Shown here piece after piece: positions 50,515 to 59,963 of a stretch of DNA of 64,000 nucleotides. The position numbers and the translations under genes are program-made. Each line of letters starts with the position of its first letter. Within the stretch, counting starts at the first letter, position 1. The notes under the pieces were generated by a model, which saw only the letters and a list, made by a program, of their open reading frames with translations, was not told the DNA's origin and made no database searches. Where the stretch lies: positions 29,552-93,551 of the forward strand of contig CANJMI010000023.1 of NCBI GenBank assembly GCA_947475525.1. The letters are read 5' to 3'. The stretch comes from Polyangiaceae bacterium. GTDB taxonomy: Bacteria; Myxococcota_A; Polyangia; Polyangiales; Polyangiaceae.

Positions 50515-52233
50515 TCACCACTTGGGTCGCGCGGCGATCAACACGGTCGCTTCTTCGGCGGGCATCGGCTTCGCGAAGTGGTAACCCTGAGCGTACTCGC
50601 ACGCCATCTCGCAGAGCTTCGCTGCCTGTCGTGCGGTCTCGACGCCTTCGGCCACGACATCCATCCGTAGATTGTGAGCGAGCACGATGATCGCGTGGAC
50701 GATCTGGTAGCTGTCGTCGTCATCATCGAGCCGGGAGACGAACGAGCGATCGACCTTCAGGGTGTCGTAGGGCAGTTGGTGCAGGTAACTGAACGACGAA
50801 TAGCCGGTGCCAAAGTCGTCAAGGCTAACGCGCACTCCGCTCTCTTTGATGCGGTGGAGCATTTGCGCGGCGCTGTCCTGGTTCTCGAGCACCGCCGTCT
50901 CCGTGATCTCGAGCTTGAGCTGAGAGGCGTCGATACCACTGTCCGTCACAGCGGCTTGGATCTGCGCGGGCATTTCTTCGTCGACGAACTGCTTGGCCGA
51001 CAAGTTCACTGACATGTACAGGCTGCGATCACCGCCCAGTAGCCCGTTCCACTCGGCCATCTGACGGCACGCTTCGTCGAGCACCCACTTTCCGATCGGC
51101 ACGATGAGCCCGGTTTCTTCTGCGACGGGAATGAAACTGAGTGGCGAGATGAGCCCGTGCTCGGGATGAAACCAGCGAATCAGCGCCTCGAAGCCCGCGA
51201 GCATTCCGGTCTTAAGCGAGACGATGGGCTGGTAGTGGAGCCGAAATTGGTTCGCCTGCAGCGCGCTGTAAAGGCCGCTCAAAATCTGCATGTAGCGGCT
51301 GTCTTCGACGCGCATCTGCGTCTGAAAAACCGCACGGCGCGACCCGGGCCCGCGAGCGCGACTCGCCGCGAGTGCCGCGTCACGAATCACGTGTTCGGCC
51401 CGCTCGTACTCACGCTCGCTCGTGGCGATACCGACGATCGCCGACAGCGTGAGGGTGTGCTCACCAACACGATAACGAGCGGCCAGCGTCTTCTGGATCT
51501 TGTCCGCTACGCGTGACGCGTGGACGCGATCACGTAGACCGTCGAGCAGCACCGCGAATTCCCCTAGGCCGAGGTGACCGAGGGTGTCATGCGGTTTCAA
51601 GAGGGCGGACAAGCGCCGGCCCGCTTCGACGAGCAGCTCATCGACGACCTCTTGACCGTAGTTGCCGACGACCATCCTCAGCTTGTCGAGCTCGATTATC
51701 AGCACGGAAAAACCGTACGAAGCGTCATGCCGTGCGCGCTCCACGGCAGCCGACACCGCAACCGAAAAAATCACGCGGTCCGGGAGCCGCGTCAGGGGAT
51801 GGAGCTCGCCCGAAACCGGACCGTCGAGCGAGGACACCTCGCGGGTGTGCACGACGATCGCGGCGACAAGCGGATCATCGAGGCGATTGAGCGCCGTCGA
51901 CTCGAGTTTCACCCAGCCCCCACTGCGGTGGCGCGCACGGTACCCCGCGGTGCGGGATTCACCCGGCGCGGCCGCAAGCTCGCGAAATTCTTTCGTGATG
52001 CGGGCTTCATCCTCGGGGTGGATGAGCTCGGCGACGGTGCGACGGGACAGCTCTACGCCGTCGAAACCGAGGAGCAGTTTCGCAGCGGGGCTGCCGCTGA
52101 CGAACTGCAGCGTGCCGTCAGCGCCGACGAGCACGACCAGCTCTTTCGAGCCGTCCGTGAGCGCTTTGATCCATCGTCCCGCGACAGCGAGGAGGGCGGT
52201 TTCGTCGACGCTTTCCAATGCCAAAAGAATCAC
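50515..52233 (-). CDS. PAS-GGDEF-EAL protein, probable c-di-GMP phosphodiesterase
   Basis: No membrane segments. PAS domain at about residues 30-130 (VVLVGADGTLQFVSGSPAAKL, HRSGGWVKLESTALN). The GGDEF domain (about 150-310) has its signature changed to HLGLGEFAVLL, so diguanylate cyclase activity is unlikely. The EAL domain (about 325-565) is complete: FEALIRW, VNLSAKQF, LEITETAVL, LDDFGTGYSS, LKVDRSFV, AEGVET and GYHFAKPM. It should hydrolyse c-di-GMP with the degenerate GGDEF as a regulatory site. Start taken at GTG 52233; TTG 52236 is adjacent. The PilZ protein at 34.2 kb is a possible reader. Confidence 0.93.
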   Translation of the reverse strand: MILLALESVDETALLAVAGRWIKALTDGSKELVVLVGADGTLQFVSGSPAAKLLLGFDGVELSRRTVAELIHPEDEARITKEFRELAAAPGESRTAGYRARHRSGGWVKLESTALNRLDDPLVAAIVVHTREVSSLDGPVSGELHPLTRLPDRVIFSVAVSAAVERARHDASYGFSVLIIELDKLRMVVGNYGQEVVDELLVEAGRRLSALLKPHDTLGHLGLGEFAVLLDGLRDRVHASRVADKIQKTLAARYRVGEHTLTLSAIVGIATSEREYERAEHVIRDAALAASRARGPGSRRAVFQTQMRVEDSRYMQILSGLYSALQANQFRLHYQPIVSLKTGMLAGFEALIRWFHPEHGLISPLSFIPVAEETGLIVPIGKWVLDEACRQMAEWNGLLGGDRSLYMSVNLSAKQFVDEEMPAQIQAAVTDSGIDASQLKLEITETAVLENQDSAAQMLHRIKESGVRVSLDDFGTGYSSFSYLHQLPYDTLKVDRSFVSRLDDDDDSYQIVHAIIVLAHNLRMDVVAEGVETARQAAKLCEMACEYAQGYHFAKPMPAEEATVLIAARPKW

Positions 52234-52412
52234 CAAAAACTAAAAATCGAACACAAAGCCACGACCGATACGAAGTGCCGCAGCCTGACGCCAGCAATCA
52301 CAGCATAACCAATGGGCGCAGGGTGGGAAAAGTGTGCGCAGCAAGTGCCGCGGCGACGCTAGGCCTCCTACGGCCGACGCCGTGCCGCACCAGCCATCCG
52401 TAAGCGCTTCGG

Positions 52413-54560
52413 TCAGTTTGGACCGTCGTCGCCGAGGTCGAGCGATTCTATTCCGGGTGGAGGAGATGGAGGCTCCGCCGTGGCGCTCGCCGCGGCCGTG
52501 GCGCTCGCCGCGGCCGTGGCGCTCGCCGCAGCCGTGGCGCTCGCCGCGGGCGTAGCGGCCACCGAAGCGGTTCTCCAAAGCGAGTAACTGCCGGCGCGCT
52601 GCACGAGCACAACCTCGCCTTTCTTCACGCGGTCGTCGTGCCAGCTCTTCTGTTTGCCGAGGTCGTTCTCCTCGACGAGCGCGTAGTGCGTCGCCTTGCG
52701 TTGGTACACGAGGTAGACGTCGCGCCGGTTCGAGACGTGCGCGCCAATACGGTTGGTCACGAGCACGCTCGCCCCCGGCTCGATGCTGTCGACGAGGCGG
52801 CGCAAATCGGCGTAGTCGCCCTGCTGCTTCGCGGTCAGGGGCAAGCGCGCGATCTTGCCGAACCCCCCGCGGAAAGAGGTGTTCTCGAGGAGCGCACCGA
52901 ACTTCCACGACAGCACGAACGAGGAGGCGAGCATGAAACACAAGAGGCCTCGCCGCATCCCATCGGGACAGACGCCCTGGCCACGTTCCCGCGCCGCATC
53001 CATCGTGTTGGCCAGAGCACGCGGGGTGATGGCGAAGGCGAACGGAAAGATCATGGCCGCGTACTGAAAGCCGATCTGGAAAACTGGCTTTCGACTCGCG
53101 AGAAGACACACGAGCAATCCGTAAACGAGCGTCAAGCGGGCGCTTTTTGCGAACAGCGGCAAGAAGCCGAGCGGCACGAACAAGAGCAGCAGGTAGAGGA
53201 CCTTTTGTGGGTCGCCGAACGCGAGCCGGACGATGAACATCGGGTTGGTGAAGAGCGACAACGCGACATCGGCGACGCCACGCTTGTTCGGGATCAGCTC
53301 ATCGAAATAGTAGGCGTAAGAGTAGGCCTTATCGGTGCCGCTATTCAGCAGGTCCTTCGAGGGCATGAACAGGCCGCGAACCACGGCGTAGTACGCGATC
53401 GAAAACACGATGGTCGCGAGGCCGGCTCGCGCGACTCCCGGGCGGCCGGCGACGATGGCATAGACGCCGACGAAGCACAGCATCAGGGGCAGGTCTTCGC
53501 GGCACAAGCAGAGAAGCAAAACCGTGAACGCATACGGGAGCCAGCGTTTTACCTCGAGAAAATAGAAAAGCCAGAGGACGAGCGGAGCTATCAGCGCCAG
53601 GGAGTGGAACTCGTAGAGGTTCGCGCCGTGAAGGGCCGGGTAGAGAAAATACACGAACGCCATGACCCAGCCCGCGCTCGCGGAGGACAAGATCCGCTTG
53701 CCGAGCAAGTACGCGGGGACGACCCCCATGCCGAGCCATACGGACTGCAATATCAGCAGGAACTCGGCGCGCGGGTAGAGCAGATAGAGCGGTGAGAAGA
53801 GCACCAAGATCGGGTCGAAGTGCGCCGAGGCGTGGTTGCCTCCTTTGACGAACGTGCACCCGAGCGGTCGGCCGTGGATCGAGTTGTAAAAGACGTTGTC
53901 GTAGTAACCGAGATCGATGGTGCGGGTGTTGAGCGCGTGGTGATTGCCCACCGCCAAACGCGACAAGAAGAACCCATACGCAGCCCAGAGCCCGAGCAAG
54001 CCCAGCACCGTCGCGACGGGGACGGCCACCCCTACAAAGCGGCCGAAGCGCGTCGGTGGACCCGGCTCCCGAGGCTCGTCCGGCACCACGGGCCCGCGCC
54101 ATCGGTAGGCCGAAATCGCGACGGCGGTCGCAGCCGCCATCGCCATCAGCACGGTCCAGACAGGATCGGAAGACTCGATCCCTGGAGTCGCCAACGACAA
54201 CACGACCGGCACCGCCAGCACGGCGACCCCTCGGCGGTTCAGTTCACCGATAACTCGAAGGGAAAGGAATGCCTTGCGGCGAACGCGATCGATCACGATC
54301 CCGGCGACGTAGACGAGCAGCACCGCGCCGGCGGCCGCGGCGACCCACACCGCCATCTGATTGCGCTGCGCGACGTTCAGCTTGTTCTTACCGAGCGTGC
54401 CGAGGAGGTCCCGGTGCCGCCAAGACCAGGCCGAGAAGCCGAGGGCGATCGCGTAGAGCGGCGGCCAAGCCAAAAGGAACGCCAATTGCGCTATCCGCGC
54501 CAGCTGCTGTTCGAACGATGCGAGGGCCGCTCTCACGGGTTGAGGGTGCTCCGATGGCAT
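52413..54560 (-). CDS. Polytopic membrane protein, DUF2079-like
   Basis: 715 aa with about 12 hydrophobic helices. The conserved block after the first extracellular loop (TIDLGYYDNVFYNSIHGRPLG, HFDPILVLFSPLYLLYP, LYEFHSLALIAPLVLW, CREDLPLMLCFVG) matches the DUF2079 family, which has a glycosyltransferase-C-like arrangement with acidic residues on the first loop. A soluble C-terminal part (VLVTNRIGAHVSNRRDVYLV) precedes an Ala/Thr/Ser repeat tail. Such proteins may transfer sugars from polyprenyl carriers, but no activity is established. Its ATG overlaps the upstream YbhN-like gene's stop (TGATG), so both are co-translated. Confidence 0.85.
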   Translation of the reverse strand: MPSEHPQPVRAALASFEQQLARIAQLAFLLAWPPLYAIALGFSAWSWRHRDLLGTLGKNKLNVAQRNQMAVWVAAAAGAVLLVYVAGIVIDRVRRKAFLSLRVIGELNRRGVAVLAVPVVLSLATPGIESSDPVWTVLMAMAAATAVAISAYRWRGPVVPDEPREPGPPTRFGRFVGVAVPVATVLGLLGLWAAYGFFLSRLAVGNHHALNTRTIDLGYYDNVFYNSIHGRPLGCTFVKGGNHASAHFDPILVLFSPLYLLYPRAEFLLILQSVWLGMGVVPAYLLGKRILSSASAGWVMAFVYFLYPALHGANLYEFHSLALIAPLVLWLFYFLEVKRWLPYAFTVLLLCLCREDLPLMLCFVGVYAIVAGRPGVARAGLATIVFSIAYYAVVRGLFMPSKDLLNSGTDKAYSYAYYFDELIPNKRGVADVALSLFTNPMFIVRLAFGDPQKVLYLLLLFVPLGFLPLFAKSARLTLVYGLLVCLLASRKPVFQIGFQYAAMIFPFAFAITPRALANTMDAARERGQGVCPDGMRRGLLCFMLASSFVLSWKFGALLENTSFRGGFGKIARLPLTAKQQGDYADLRRLVDSIEPGASVLVTNRIGAHVSNRRDVYLVYQRKATHYALVEENDLGKQKSWHDDRVKKGEVVLVQRAGSYSLWRTASVAATPAASATAAASATAAASATAAASATAEPPSPPPGIESLDLGDDGPN
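52480..52551. repeat. Four 18-bp tandem repeats coding the Ala/Ser/Thr tail
   Basis: GTGGCGCTCGCCGCGGCC is repeated four times (52480-52551; the third and fourth copies have one change each). On the minus strand it encodes the ATAAAS units near the C-terminus of the DUF2079 protein. Length variation between strains is likely. Confidence 0.9.
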
Positions 54561-55576
54561 CAGGGCGCTTTCTTGCCCGAGTGCGGCGAGGCGGCAAGCC
54601 GTGAGCGCGCGTCCCCTTCGGCGGGCGCATCCTGCACATCGAACGGCGGCGGGGCGAGCTGCCAGGCGACGAGCCCAACGAGACTGCAGAAGAGATAAAT
54701 TACGGCAAAAATCAGCAATCCGAAGGCGATGCCTTGTTCCCGTGCGAACCCGAGCGACGGAAACACGAGGGCCATGAAAAGCTCCCGCACGCCGGCGCCC
54801 GACATCGAGATCGGCAGCAAGCCGAGCAGGCTCGTGATGGCCATCATGAAGATGACGTCACTGTACGCAAGCTCGAGCCCGAGCGCGCGCGACGCGAGCC
54901 ATCCCTGGAGGTAGTTTATCAGGAAAGCCCCCACCGTCAGCGGCACGGCCCAGCCGAGCTTGGGGCGCATCTGGCCGCGCAGCGCCTCGAGGAACCGCTC
55001 GCCCGCGTCACCGCCCGCGGCCGGAAACTTTCGCTTGATGAGCCCCATCGCGAACTCCGCCGGCCCGCGCACGAGGAACGCGAGCGGGAAGACCGCGGTC
55101 ACGAGGACGCCGAGCCAGGTTATCGTCCCGAGCCTGCCGGTCAGGACGGAGGCAAAGTGCGCAACGCCCGCCGCCACGAACGCGAGCAGCACGTAGAGAT
55201 CGCAAAACCTGTCCATCACGATAAGCGCGAGGCCCTCGGCGTAGGACGTGCCGAGATCACGCCGCATGTACTGGATGCGCAGCGCGTCCCCCACCCGCCC
55301 TGGCGTCACCATGCCGAGATAGAGCGACGGCAACATGCCTTTCCAAAGGGCGGTCCGCGGGTAGTCCAAGCCGCGCAACCCCGCGAGCAACCGCGTTCGC
55401 TCGACCTTCAGATGGACGTTGGCGCCATTCAAAAGGCACGCGAGCACGAGCGGCCCCGCGGAGACGCGCCCAAGAAGCTCGACGAGCGCGCGTACGTCAC
55501 CGGCTTTCCAGAGGACCAGCACCAGGAGGAGCGGCCCGACGAGCCGCACGCCATGGCGGAAAACCCACGTCCTCAC
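54560..55576 (-). CDS. YbhN/AglD-type membrane protein (LPG synthase TM-like)
   Basis: 338 aa with about eight hydrophobic segments and the flippase/LPG_synthase_TM pattern: LLNGANVHLKVERTRLLAGL, LWKGMLPSLYLGMVTPGRVGDALR (the conserved Gly-Arg-x-Gly-Glu/Asp turn), RFCDLYVLLAFVAAG, and LLGLLPISMSGAGVREL near the end. Members move or modify lipids in the envelope. Linked to the DUF2079 gene by TGATG overlap, this suggests a two-gene unit for lipid-linked glycan handling; that is inference. Confidence 0.87.
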   Translation of the reverse strand: MRTWVFRHGVRLVGPLLLVLVLWKAGDVRALVELLGRVSAGPLVLACLLNGANVHLKVERTRLLAGLRGLDYPRTALWKGMLPSLYLGMVTPGRVGDALRIQYMRRDLGTSYAEGLALIVMDRFCDLYVLLAFVAAGVAHFASVLTGRLGTITWLGVLVTAVFPLAFLVRGPAEFAMGLIKRKFPAAGGDAGERFLEALRGQMRPKLGWAVPLTVGAFLINYLQGWLASRALGLELAYSDVIFMMAITSLLGLLPISMSGAGVRELFMALVFPSLGFAREQGIAFGLLIFAVIYLFCSLVGLVAWQLAPPPFDVQDAPAEGDARSRLAASPHSGKKAP

Positions 55577-55678
55577 GGCTGAGAGCTAGCATCTCGGAAC
55601 CCGGCGGTCAGCGTCAGAATCGCCCGAAAGCGGGCCTCTCGCTTGAGGCCTACCTGCCCTCGTGACTAGACTGGGGTC

Positions 55679-57001
55679 GTGGTGCCGTTCGCAGGGGCAT
55701 GGGTTACCGAGAGCATCGAGCTCATCGCCCCGATCGCAGAAGGCGCGATGGGCAAGGTGTGGGTTGCGTACCACCATCGGCTCAAGACGCGCGTCGCGGT
55801 CAAATTCGTCCACGACAAAGTCGCCGGCGAGGACATCTTGGAGGCCCGCGCTCGCTTCGAACAAGAAGCGAGCATGGCAGCCCAAATCAAGAGTCCGAAC
55901 GTCGTTCAGACCTACGACAGCGGCATGAACGCCGAGGGCGCACCGTACATCGTGATGGAGCTGCTCGAGGGCCAAAGCCTCGGTGACCGGCTCCGCGGAG
56001 CGGGACCGCTCGGGTGGAACGAGGCGGCCACGATCATCGCGCAGGTGGCGCGCGCGCTGACGAAGGCCCACGAACTTGGGATCGTTCATCGCGACATCAA
56101 GCCGGACAACATTTTTCTCTGCCGCTCCGATGATGGAATCCTTTGCAAAGTGCTCGATTTTGGCGTGGCGAAGCAGACGCGCCTACCTGCGATGGGCGGC
56201 CTCACGACCGACGGCAAGGTGGTCGGGACACCCGAATTCATGAGCCCCGAGATGGTGCTCGAAGACGATCCGGTCGATTACCGCGCCGACCTGTGGGCGC
56301 TTGGCGTCGTGATGTACGTCGGCATCACCGGGCAGCTCCCTTACAACGGAAAGACGCTCGGTCAGCTCTGCTTGAACCTCGTCAATCGCAGGCCGACCAG
56401 CCCGAGCATGTTGCGGCTGGATTTGCCGCCGGCGGCCGACGAATGGTTCACGCGTGCACTCAACCGCGATCCGGCGCAGCGGTTCGCGTCGGCGCGCGAC
56501 ATGGCCGTGACGTTCGCCAACGTGACGGGTGGAGCCAACGCGGTCGCCGACCTTCAGAGCCCGACCTTGCTCGCGAGCGCTCTGCCGAATTCGAACCGCG
56601 AGGCTCGCTTCTCGCTCCCCCCGGGATCGAGGCCAGAGCAATCACGCGGGAGCTTCGCAAAACCGCTCGTCGCCACGCTCGGGGTGGCGGGGCTCCTGCT
56701 CCTCGGCGTTGCGGGTTCGGTGCTCACGCGGTCCCCGGCGCGGCTTCCGAGCCCGCCTAGCCCAACCGTGGCGGAGCCGACGCTGGCCCGCGAAGCCGCC
56801 GTCGAGAGCGCCACCGCACCGGAGCCCGAAACCAGCGCGGAGCACCCCATGGATACGCCGCCCGCTCCGCCCGGCGGGAGCGCCGCCCCGCAGCCGAGCA
56901 CGCTGCGTAAAGCCGGCCCACTTCCTACCGTACCCTTAGGCACAGCCCCGCCCAAACCCAGCGTGCCCAAAGCGCCCGGCGAACGCGACCTCGGCTTCTG
57001 A
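55679..57001 (+). CDS. Ser/Thr protein kinase with C-terminal TM segment
   Basis: Hanks-type kinase domain at about residues 10-270: IAEGAMGKVWVAYHHRLKTRVAVKFV (ATP loop and Lys), HELGIVHRDIKPDNIFL (catalytic HRD), KVLDFGVAKQ (DFG), GTPEFMSPEM (activation lip). A single hydrophobic helix (LVATLGVAGLLLLGVAGSVL, about 328-347) follows, and a Pro/Ala/Ser-rich outer tail ends the protein. Start GTG 55679. The gene precedes a secreted TPR-like protein, an arrangement common for myxobacterial kinases. No sensor domain such as PASTA is present. Confidence 0.94.
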   Translation: MVPFAGAWVTESIELIAPIAEGAMGKVWVAYHHRLKTRVAVKFVHDKVAGEDILEARARFEQEASMAAQIKSPNVVQTYDSGMNAEGAPYIVMELLEGQSLGDRLRGAGPLGWNEAATIIAQVARALTKAHELGIVHRDIKPDNIFLCRSDDGILCKVLDFGVAKQTRLPAMGGLTTDGKVVGTPEFMSPEMVLEDDPVDYRADLWALGVVMYVGITGQLPYNGKTLGQLCLNLVNRRPTSPSMLRLDLPPAADEWFTRALNRDPAQRFASARDMAVTFANVTGGANAVADLQSPTLLASALPNSNREARFSLPPGSRPEQSRGSFAKPLVATLGVAGLLLLGVAGSVLTRSPARLPSPPSPTVAEPTLAREAAVESATAPEPETSAEHPMDTPPAPPGGSAAPQPSTLRKAGPLPTVPLGTAPPKPSVPKAPGERDLGF

Positions 57002-57073
57002 AGGCCGCGCTCGACGGCCCCGAGCGCGATCGAAGTGGTCGGCAGCCTGTCGTCGTGGGAATATGCGCGCCAA

Positions 57074-58045
57074 ATGTTCGTCGCATGTCGCTTTGTCGCA
57101 CTCGCGAGCCTGCTCATCGCGTCAGCCGCGTCGGCCGCGGAGCCCGAGCCAAGCGAGCGTGACCGCAACATTGCGCGCGAGTCCGTGTACCAGGGCGACG
57201 ATTTCACGAAGCGAGGCGACTTCAAACGCGCCCTCGAAGCTTACCGCCGCGCCAACGACATCATGCAGGTTCCGACGACGGCGATCGAGGTCGTGCGTGC
57301 GTCGCTGAAGCTCGGGCTCCTCGTCGAAGCGCTGGCCGCGTGTGAACAGACCGCCGCCTTCCCTCAGCAGAGTGGAGAGCGAGCACCGTTTACCGCCGCG
57401 CGCAACGAAGCGCTCAAGCTTATGACCGAGCTGCATGCGCGCATCCCGCAACTCTCGATCGCCGTGCGGACCCCCACCGACGTGGAGCCGCAGGTCGTCG
57501 TCGACGGAAAAGCTCTCCAACCTTACGCGCAATCGACGCAGAACCCGGGGCACCACATCGTCGATGCGAGCGCGCCTGGCCTCGTTTCCGCGCACGATGA
57601 ATTCGATCTGATTGAAGGGCAAACCAAGCGCGTCGAGCTCGTGCTCACCCCCGCCGTCACGGCTGCGGCAGCCACCAAATCGGGCGGGACCTACTGGCCT
57701 CTCGCGTTCTCCGGGCTCGGGCTCGCGCTCGCCGGCGTGGCGACCGGAAGCGTCACGGGGATGCTCTCGCTCAACGCGGCGAACGAACTCTCGCAGGTGT
57801 GCCGCCCCGACGCGTCGTGCCCTCCGAACCTTGGCCTCGAATCGACGATCGATCGGCGCAACACGTTCGCCACCGTCGCCACGATCGCGTTCGCGGCCGC
57901 CGGCGTTGGAGCGGTGGTCGGGCTCCCGTCGCTCATCGTCTCCGTTCGCGCGAAGAAGGATGCGCCGAGAGAGGGGCTCGCTATCGGCCCGCTGTTCGAC
58001 AGCGCCGGAAAGCCGGTCCTCGGGGCCAGCATCACCGTGTGGTGA
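57074..58045 (+). CDS. Secreted TPR-like protein with C-terminal membrane segments
   Basis: Signal peptide at ATG 57074 (MFVACRFVALASLLIASAASA). Residues about 25-115 look like tetratricopeptide helices (YQGDDFTKRGDFKRALEAYRRAND). A beta-rich central part (LSIAVRTPTDVEPQVVVDGK) is of the PEGA-like type that handles peptidoglycan-binding or extension. Two hydrophobic helices follow (YWPLAFSGLGLALAGVATG; TFATVATIAFAAAGVGAVV). The kinase gene ends 72 nt upstream, and the pair is common in this group. Function unknown. Confidence 0.82.
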   Translation: MFVACRFVALASLLIASAASAAEPEPSERDRNIARESVYQGDDFTKRGDFKRALEAYRRANDIMQVPTTAIEVVRASLKLGLLVEALAACEQTAAFPQQSGERAPFTAARNEALKLMTELHARIPQLSIAVRTPTDVEPQVVVDGKALQPYAQSTQNPGHHIVDASAPGLVSAHDEFDLIEGQTKRVELVLTPAVTAAAATKSGGTYWPLAFSGLGLALAGVATGSVTGMLSLNAANELSQVCRPDASCPPNLGLESTIDRRNTFATVATIAFAAAGVGAVVGLPSLIVSVRAKKDAPREGLAIGPLFDSAGKPVLGASITVW

Positions 58046-58051
58046 GCGCGC

Positions 58052-58936
58052 TCACTGGCAGCAGGGCGAAAACCAGCAAGTGAAGCTTTTTGCGCACGCG
58101 CCGGACTTGCACTCGTAGGCTTGGCCGCAGCCGGAACCGCCGCTCTTCTCCTCGGCACACGCTTGCGCCGCGACGTCACAATACTGGCCGTTCAGGCATT
58201 GCCCCTGGCCGTTGCAGACGCACTTCAGGGTCGAGGGATCGCACAAGCCTGAACCGCAATCGGTGTTCGCACCGCAGGCTTTGCCTACGCCACAGGGCAC
58301 GCACGGGCCACCGCAGTCGATGTCGGACTCGGCGGGGTCTTGCTGCATGTTTTTGCAAGCGGGCGTCTTGCAGACGGTGTCCTGACAGACGAGCGCAGGC
58401 CCGCAATCTTCGTTCTCCAGACACGCGACGCACGTGCCCTCAGAGGTGCCGGTGAGCGCACACCACGGCAGCGCCTCCTCGCTGCAGTCATCGTTCGTGA
58501 GGCAGGCGACGCAACGGTTGTCGCTCGTGCAATGCGGCGCGGCGGCCGATGGGCAAGAGTGCTCCTTGGTGCAGGCGACGCACGCCCCCTGGCCGTCACA
58601 CACCGGATGCGCTGAATCGTTAGGACACGCCGTGCCCGCCATCTTCGACACGGTCTCGCACACGGACTCGGCGTTGCATACAACCTCGCCGCAAGCGGCG
58701 CTAAGAGGCGGGGTGCAGAGCGATTTATCGCAAACGAGCCCGCCTCGCCCCGTGGCCGAAGAACCCGAAGCGTCCGTGGACGCGACCTCCGTTGCCGGCC
58801 CGCTCGACGCGCCGCCAGCTCCCACTGCCGTCGTCGCGTAGTAGTTCGCCGCGACGTAGTAATCCGGACCGCCGACGAGGTTGCAGCCCGCCGCAACCAT
58901 AGCGAGCGCCGCGAGGGCACGAACGGCGCGAAGCAT
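58052..58936 (-). CDS. Cys-rich lipoprotein, paralogue A (GPDYYV type)
   Basis: Signal peptide ending in lipobox VAAGC, followed directly by NLVGGPDYYVAANYYAT, a segment shared with the next gene upstream. After a Ser/Gly/Thr linker come many short Cys motifs over about 200 residues: CDKSLCTPPLSAACGEVVC, CVACTKEHSCPSAAAPHC, CVACLTNDDCSEE, and near the end CGGPCVPCGVGKACGANTDC. These are repeated disulphide modules of the kind seen in myxobacterial surface proteins. The start is taken at ATG 58936. Convergent with the TPR-like gene at 6 nt. Confidence 0.82.
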   Translation of the reverse strand: MLRAVRALAALAMVAAGCNLVGGPDYYVAANYYATTAVGAGGASSGPATEVASTDASGSSATGRGGLVCDKSLCTPPLSAACGEVVCNAESVCETVSKMAGTACPNDSAHPVCDGQGACVACTKEHSCPSAAAPHCTSDNRCVACLTNDDCSEEALPWCALTGTSEGTCVACLENEDCGPALVCQDTVCKTPACKNMQQDPAESDIDCGGPCVPCGVGKACGANTDCGSGLCDPSTLKCVCNGQGQCLNGQYCDVAAQACAEEKSGGSGCGQAYECKSGACAKSFTCWFSPCCQ

Positions 58937-59017
58937 CGCGCAATGGCACCAACACCTGGGTGCGGCGTCAATGGCGGACATTGCGGCGCGCCAAGACGGG
59001 TCGAGCCCCACGGGGCA

Positions 59018-59812
59018 TCACTGGCAAAGTGGGAACTGGCACTTCCCCGAAAGGCACTCCTCGCCAACTAGGCAACCGCCGAACTTCCCCTTCTTCATCA
59101 TGCAAACGAAGCCTTGTAAAGGGCTGCAGTAGTGGTCCGGAACGCCGCTGCAGTCACCCGCCGACGAGCAATTCGCGCACGTGCCAGCGTTGCAGAACTT
59201 GCTCGCACAATCGGTCGGAGCCAGGCAGCTTCCGCCGAGCCCGCAGGGTGCGCAACCGGAGCTCGGCCCACCACAGTCGATACCCGACTCGGCACCGTTT
59301 TTCACCTTGTCGAGGCAGCTCGAGCCTTGGCAGAAGTTCGCGATGCACTGCTTGCCGGCCGCGCATTGGGCACCGTCCGTGCACTCGACGCACGCGCCCG
59401 AACCATCGCAGAATTTGCCACCATTCGCAGTGCAGCTCGTGTCTTTCTTCACGATAAGCGTGTTGTCGCACGTTTCGTTCAGGCACCCGGAGAAGACGCA
59501 GTCGTCCTTCGCGTCGAGCTTTACACATTCGGCCTGAACGCAAAGAGAGCCCCCGCTCGATGACGAAACGACGTTCGCGCCTCCCGTCCCTTGGGCGCCT
59601 CCCGTCCCTTGGGCGCCTCCCGTCCCTTGGGCGCCTCCCGTCCCTTGGGCGCCTCCCGTTCCGCTCGACGCGCGACTCGAACTTTCGGTGCCCCCGGAGC
59701 TCACCGCGAAGGTGTCATCGACGAAATAATCCGGACCGCCAAGGAGGTTGCACCCTGTCAGGGCCGCACTCGCGACGAGCGCAAAGACGGCGGCAACGTA
59801 CGGACGGATCAT
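59018..59812 (-). CDS. Cys-rich lipoprotein, paralogue B (GPDYFV type)
   Basis: Signal with lipobox ALTGC followed by NLLGGPDYFVDDTF, the same N-terminal motif as its neighbour. A linker of GTGGAQ units (four 18-bp DNA repeats) comes next, then Cys modules: CVQAECVKLDAKDDCVFSGC, CVECTDGAQCAAGKQC, GIDCGGPSSGCAPCGLGG and CKSC-like ends (CLSGKCQFPLC). It is 81 nt upstream of paralogue A on the same strand, so the two are likely an old tandem duplication. Start ATG 59812. Confidence 0.82.
   Translation of the reverse strand: MIRPYVAAVFALVASAALTGCNLLGGPDYFVDDTFAVSSGGTESSSRASSGTGGAQGTGGAQGTGGAQGTGGAQGTGGANVVSSSSGGSLCVQAECVKLDAKDDCVFSGCLNETCDNTLIVKKDTSCTANGGKFCDGSGACVECTDGAQCAAGKQCIANFCQGSSCLDKVKNGAESGIDCGGPSSGCAPCGLGGSCLAPTDCASKFCNAGTCANCSSAGDCSGVPDHYCSPLQGFVCMMKKGKFGGCLVGEECLSGKCQFPLCQ
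59579..59650. repeat. Four 18-bp tandem repeats coding the GTGGAQ linker
   Basis: CGCCTCCCGTCCCTTGGG is repeated four times, with a partial fifth copy. On the minus strand it encodes the Gly-Thr-Gly-Gly-Ala-Gln units between lipid anchor and Cys modules. The exact identity of the copies suggests recent slippage. Confidence 0.95.
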
Positions 59813-59963
59813 TCGACTCGATTGCTCCCAAACGTGGCACTCCGTGTCAAGAAAGACTCGCGAAGGGGCCCAATGGCACGCAAGAAAACCGAGCGGCAAT
59901 GTCGTAATCACTACGAGCGTCGGGAATTTGAGCCTGCGGTAGCGCCGCCTCGAGCTGCCCGTC

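Noticed and set aside
59579..59650. CRISPR-like array
   Set aside because: The 18-bp units are directly adjacent without spacers and encode a protein linker; the same holds for 52480-52551 and the RCC1 repeats.
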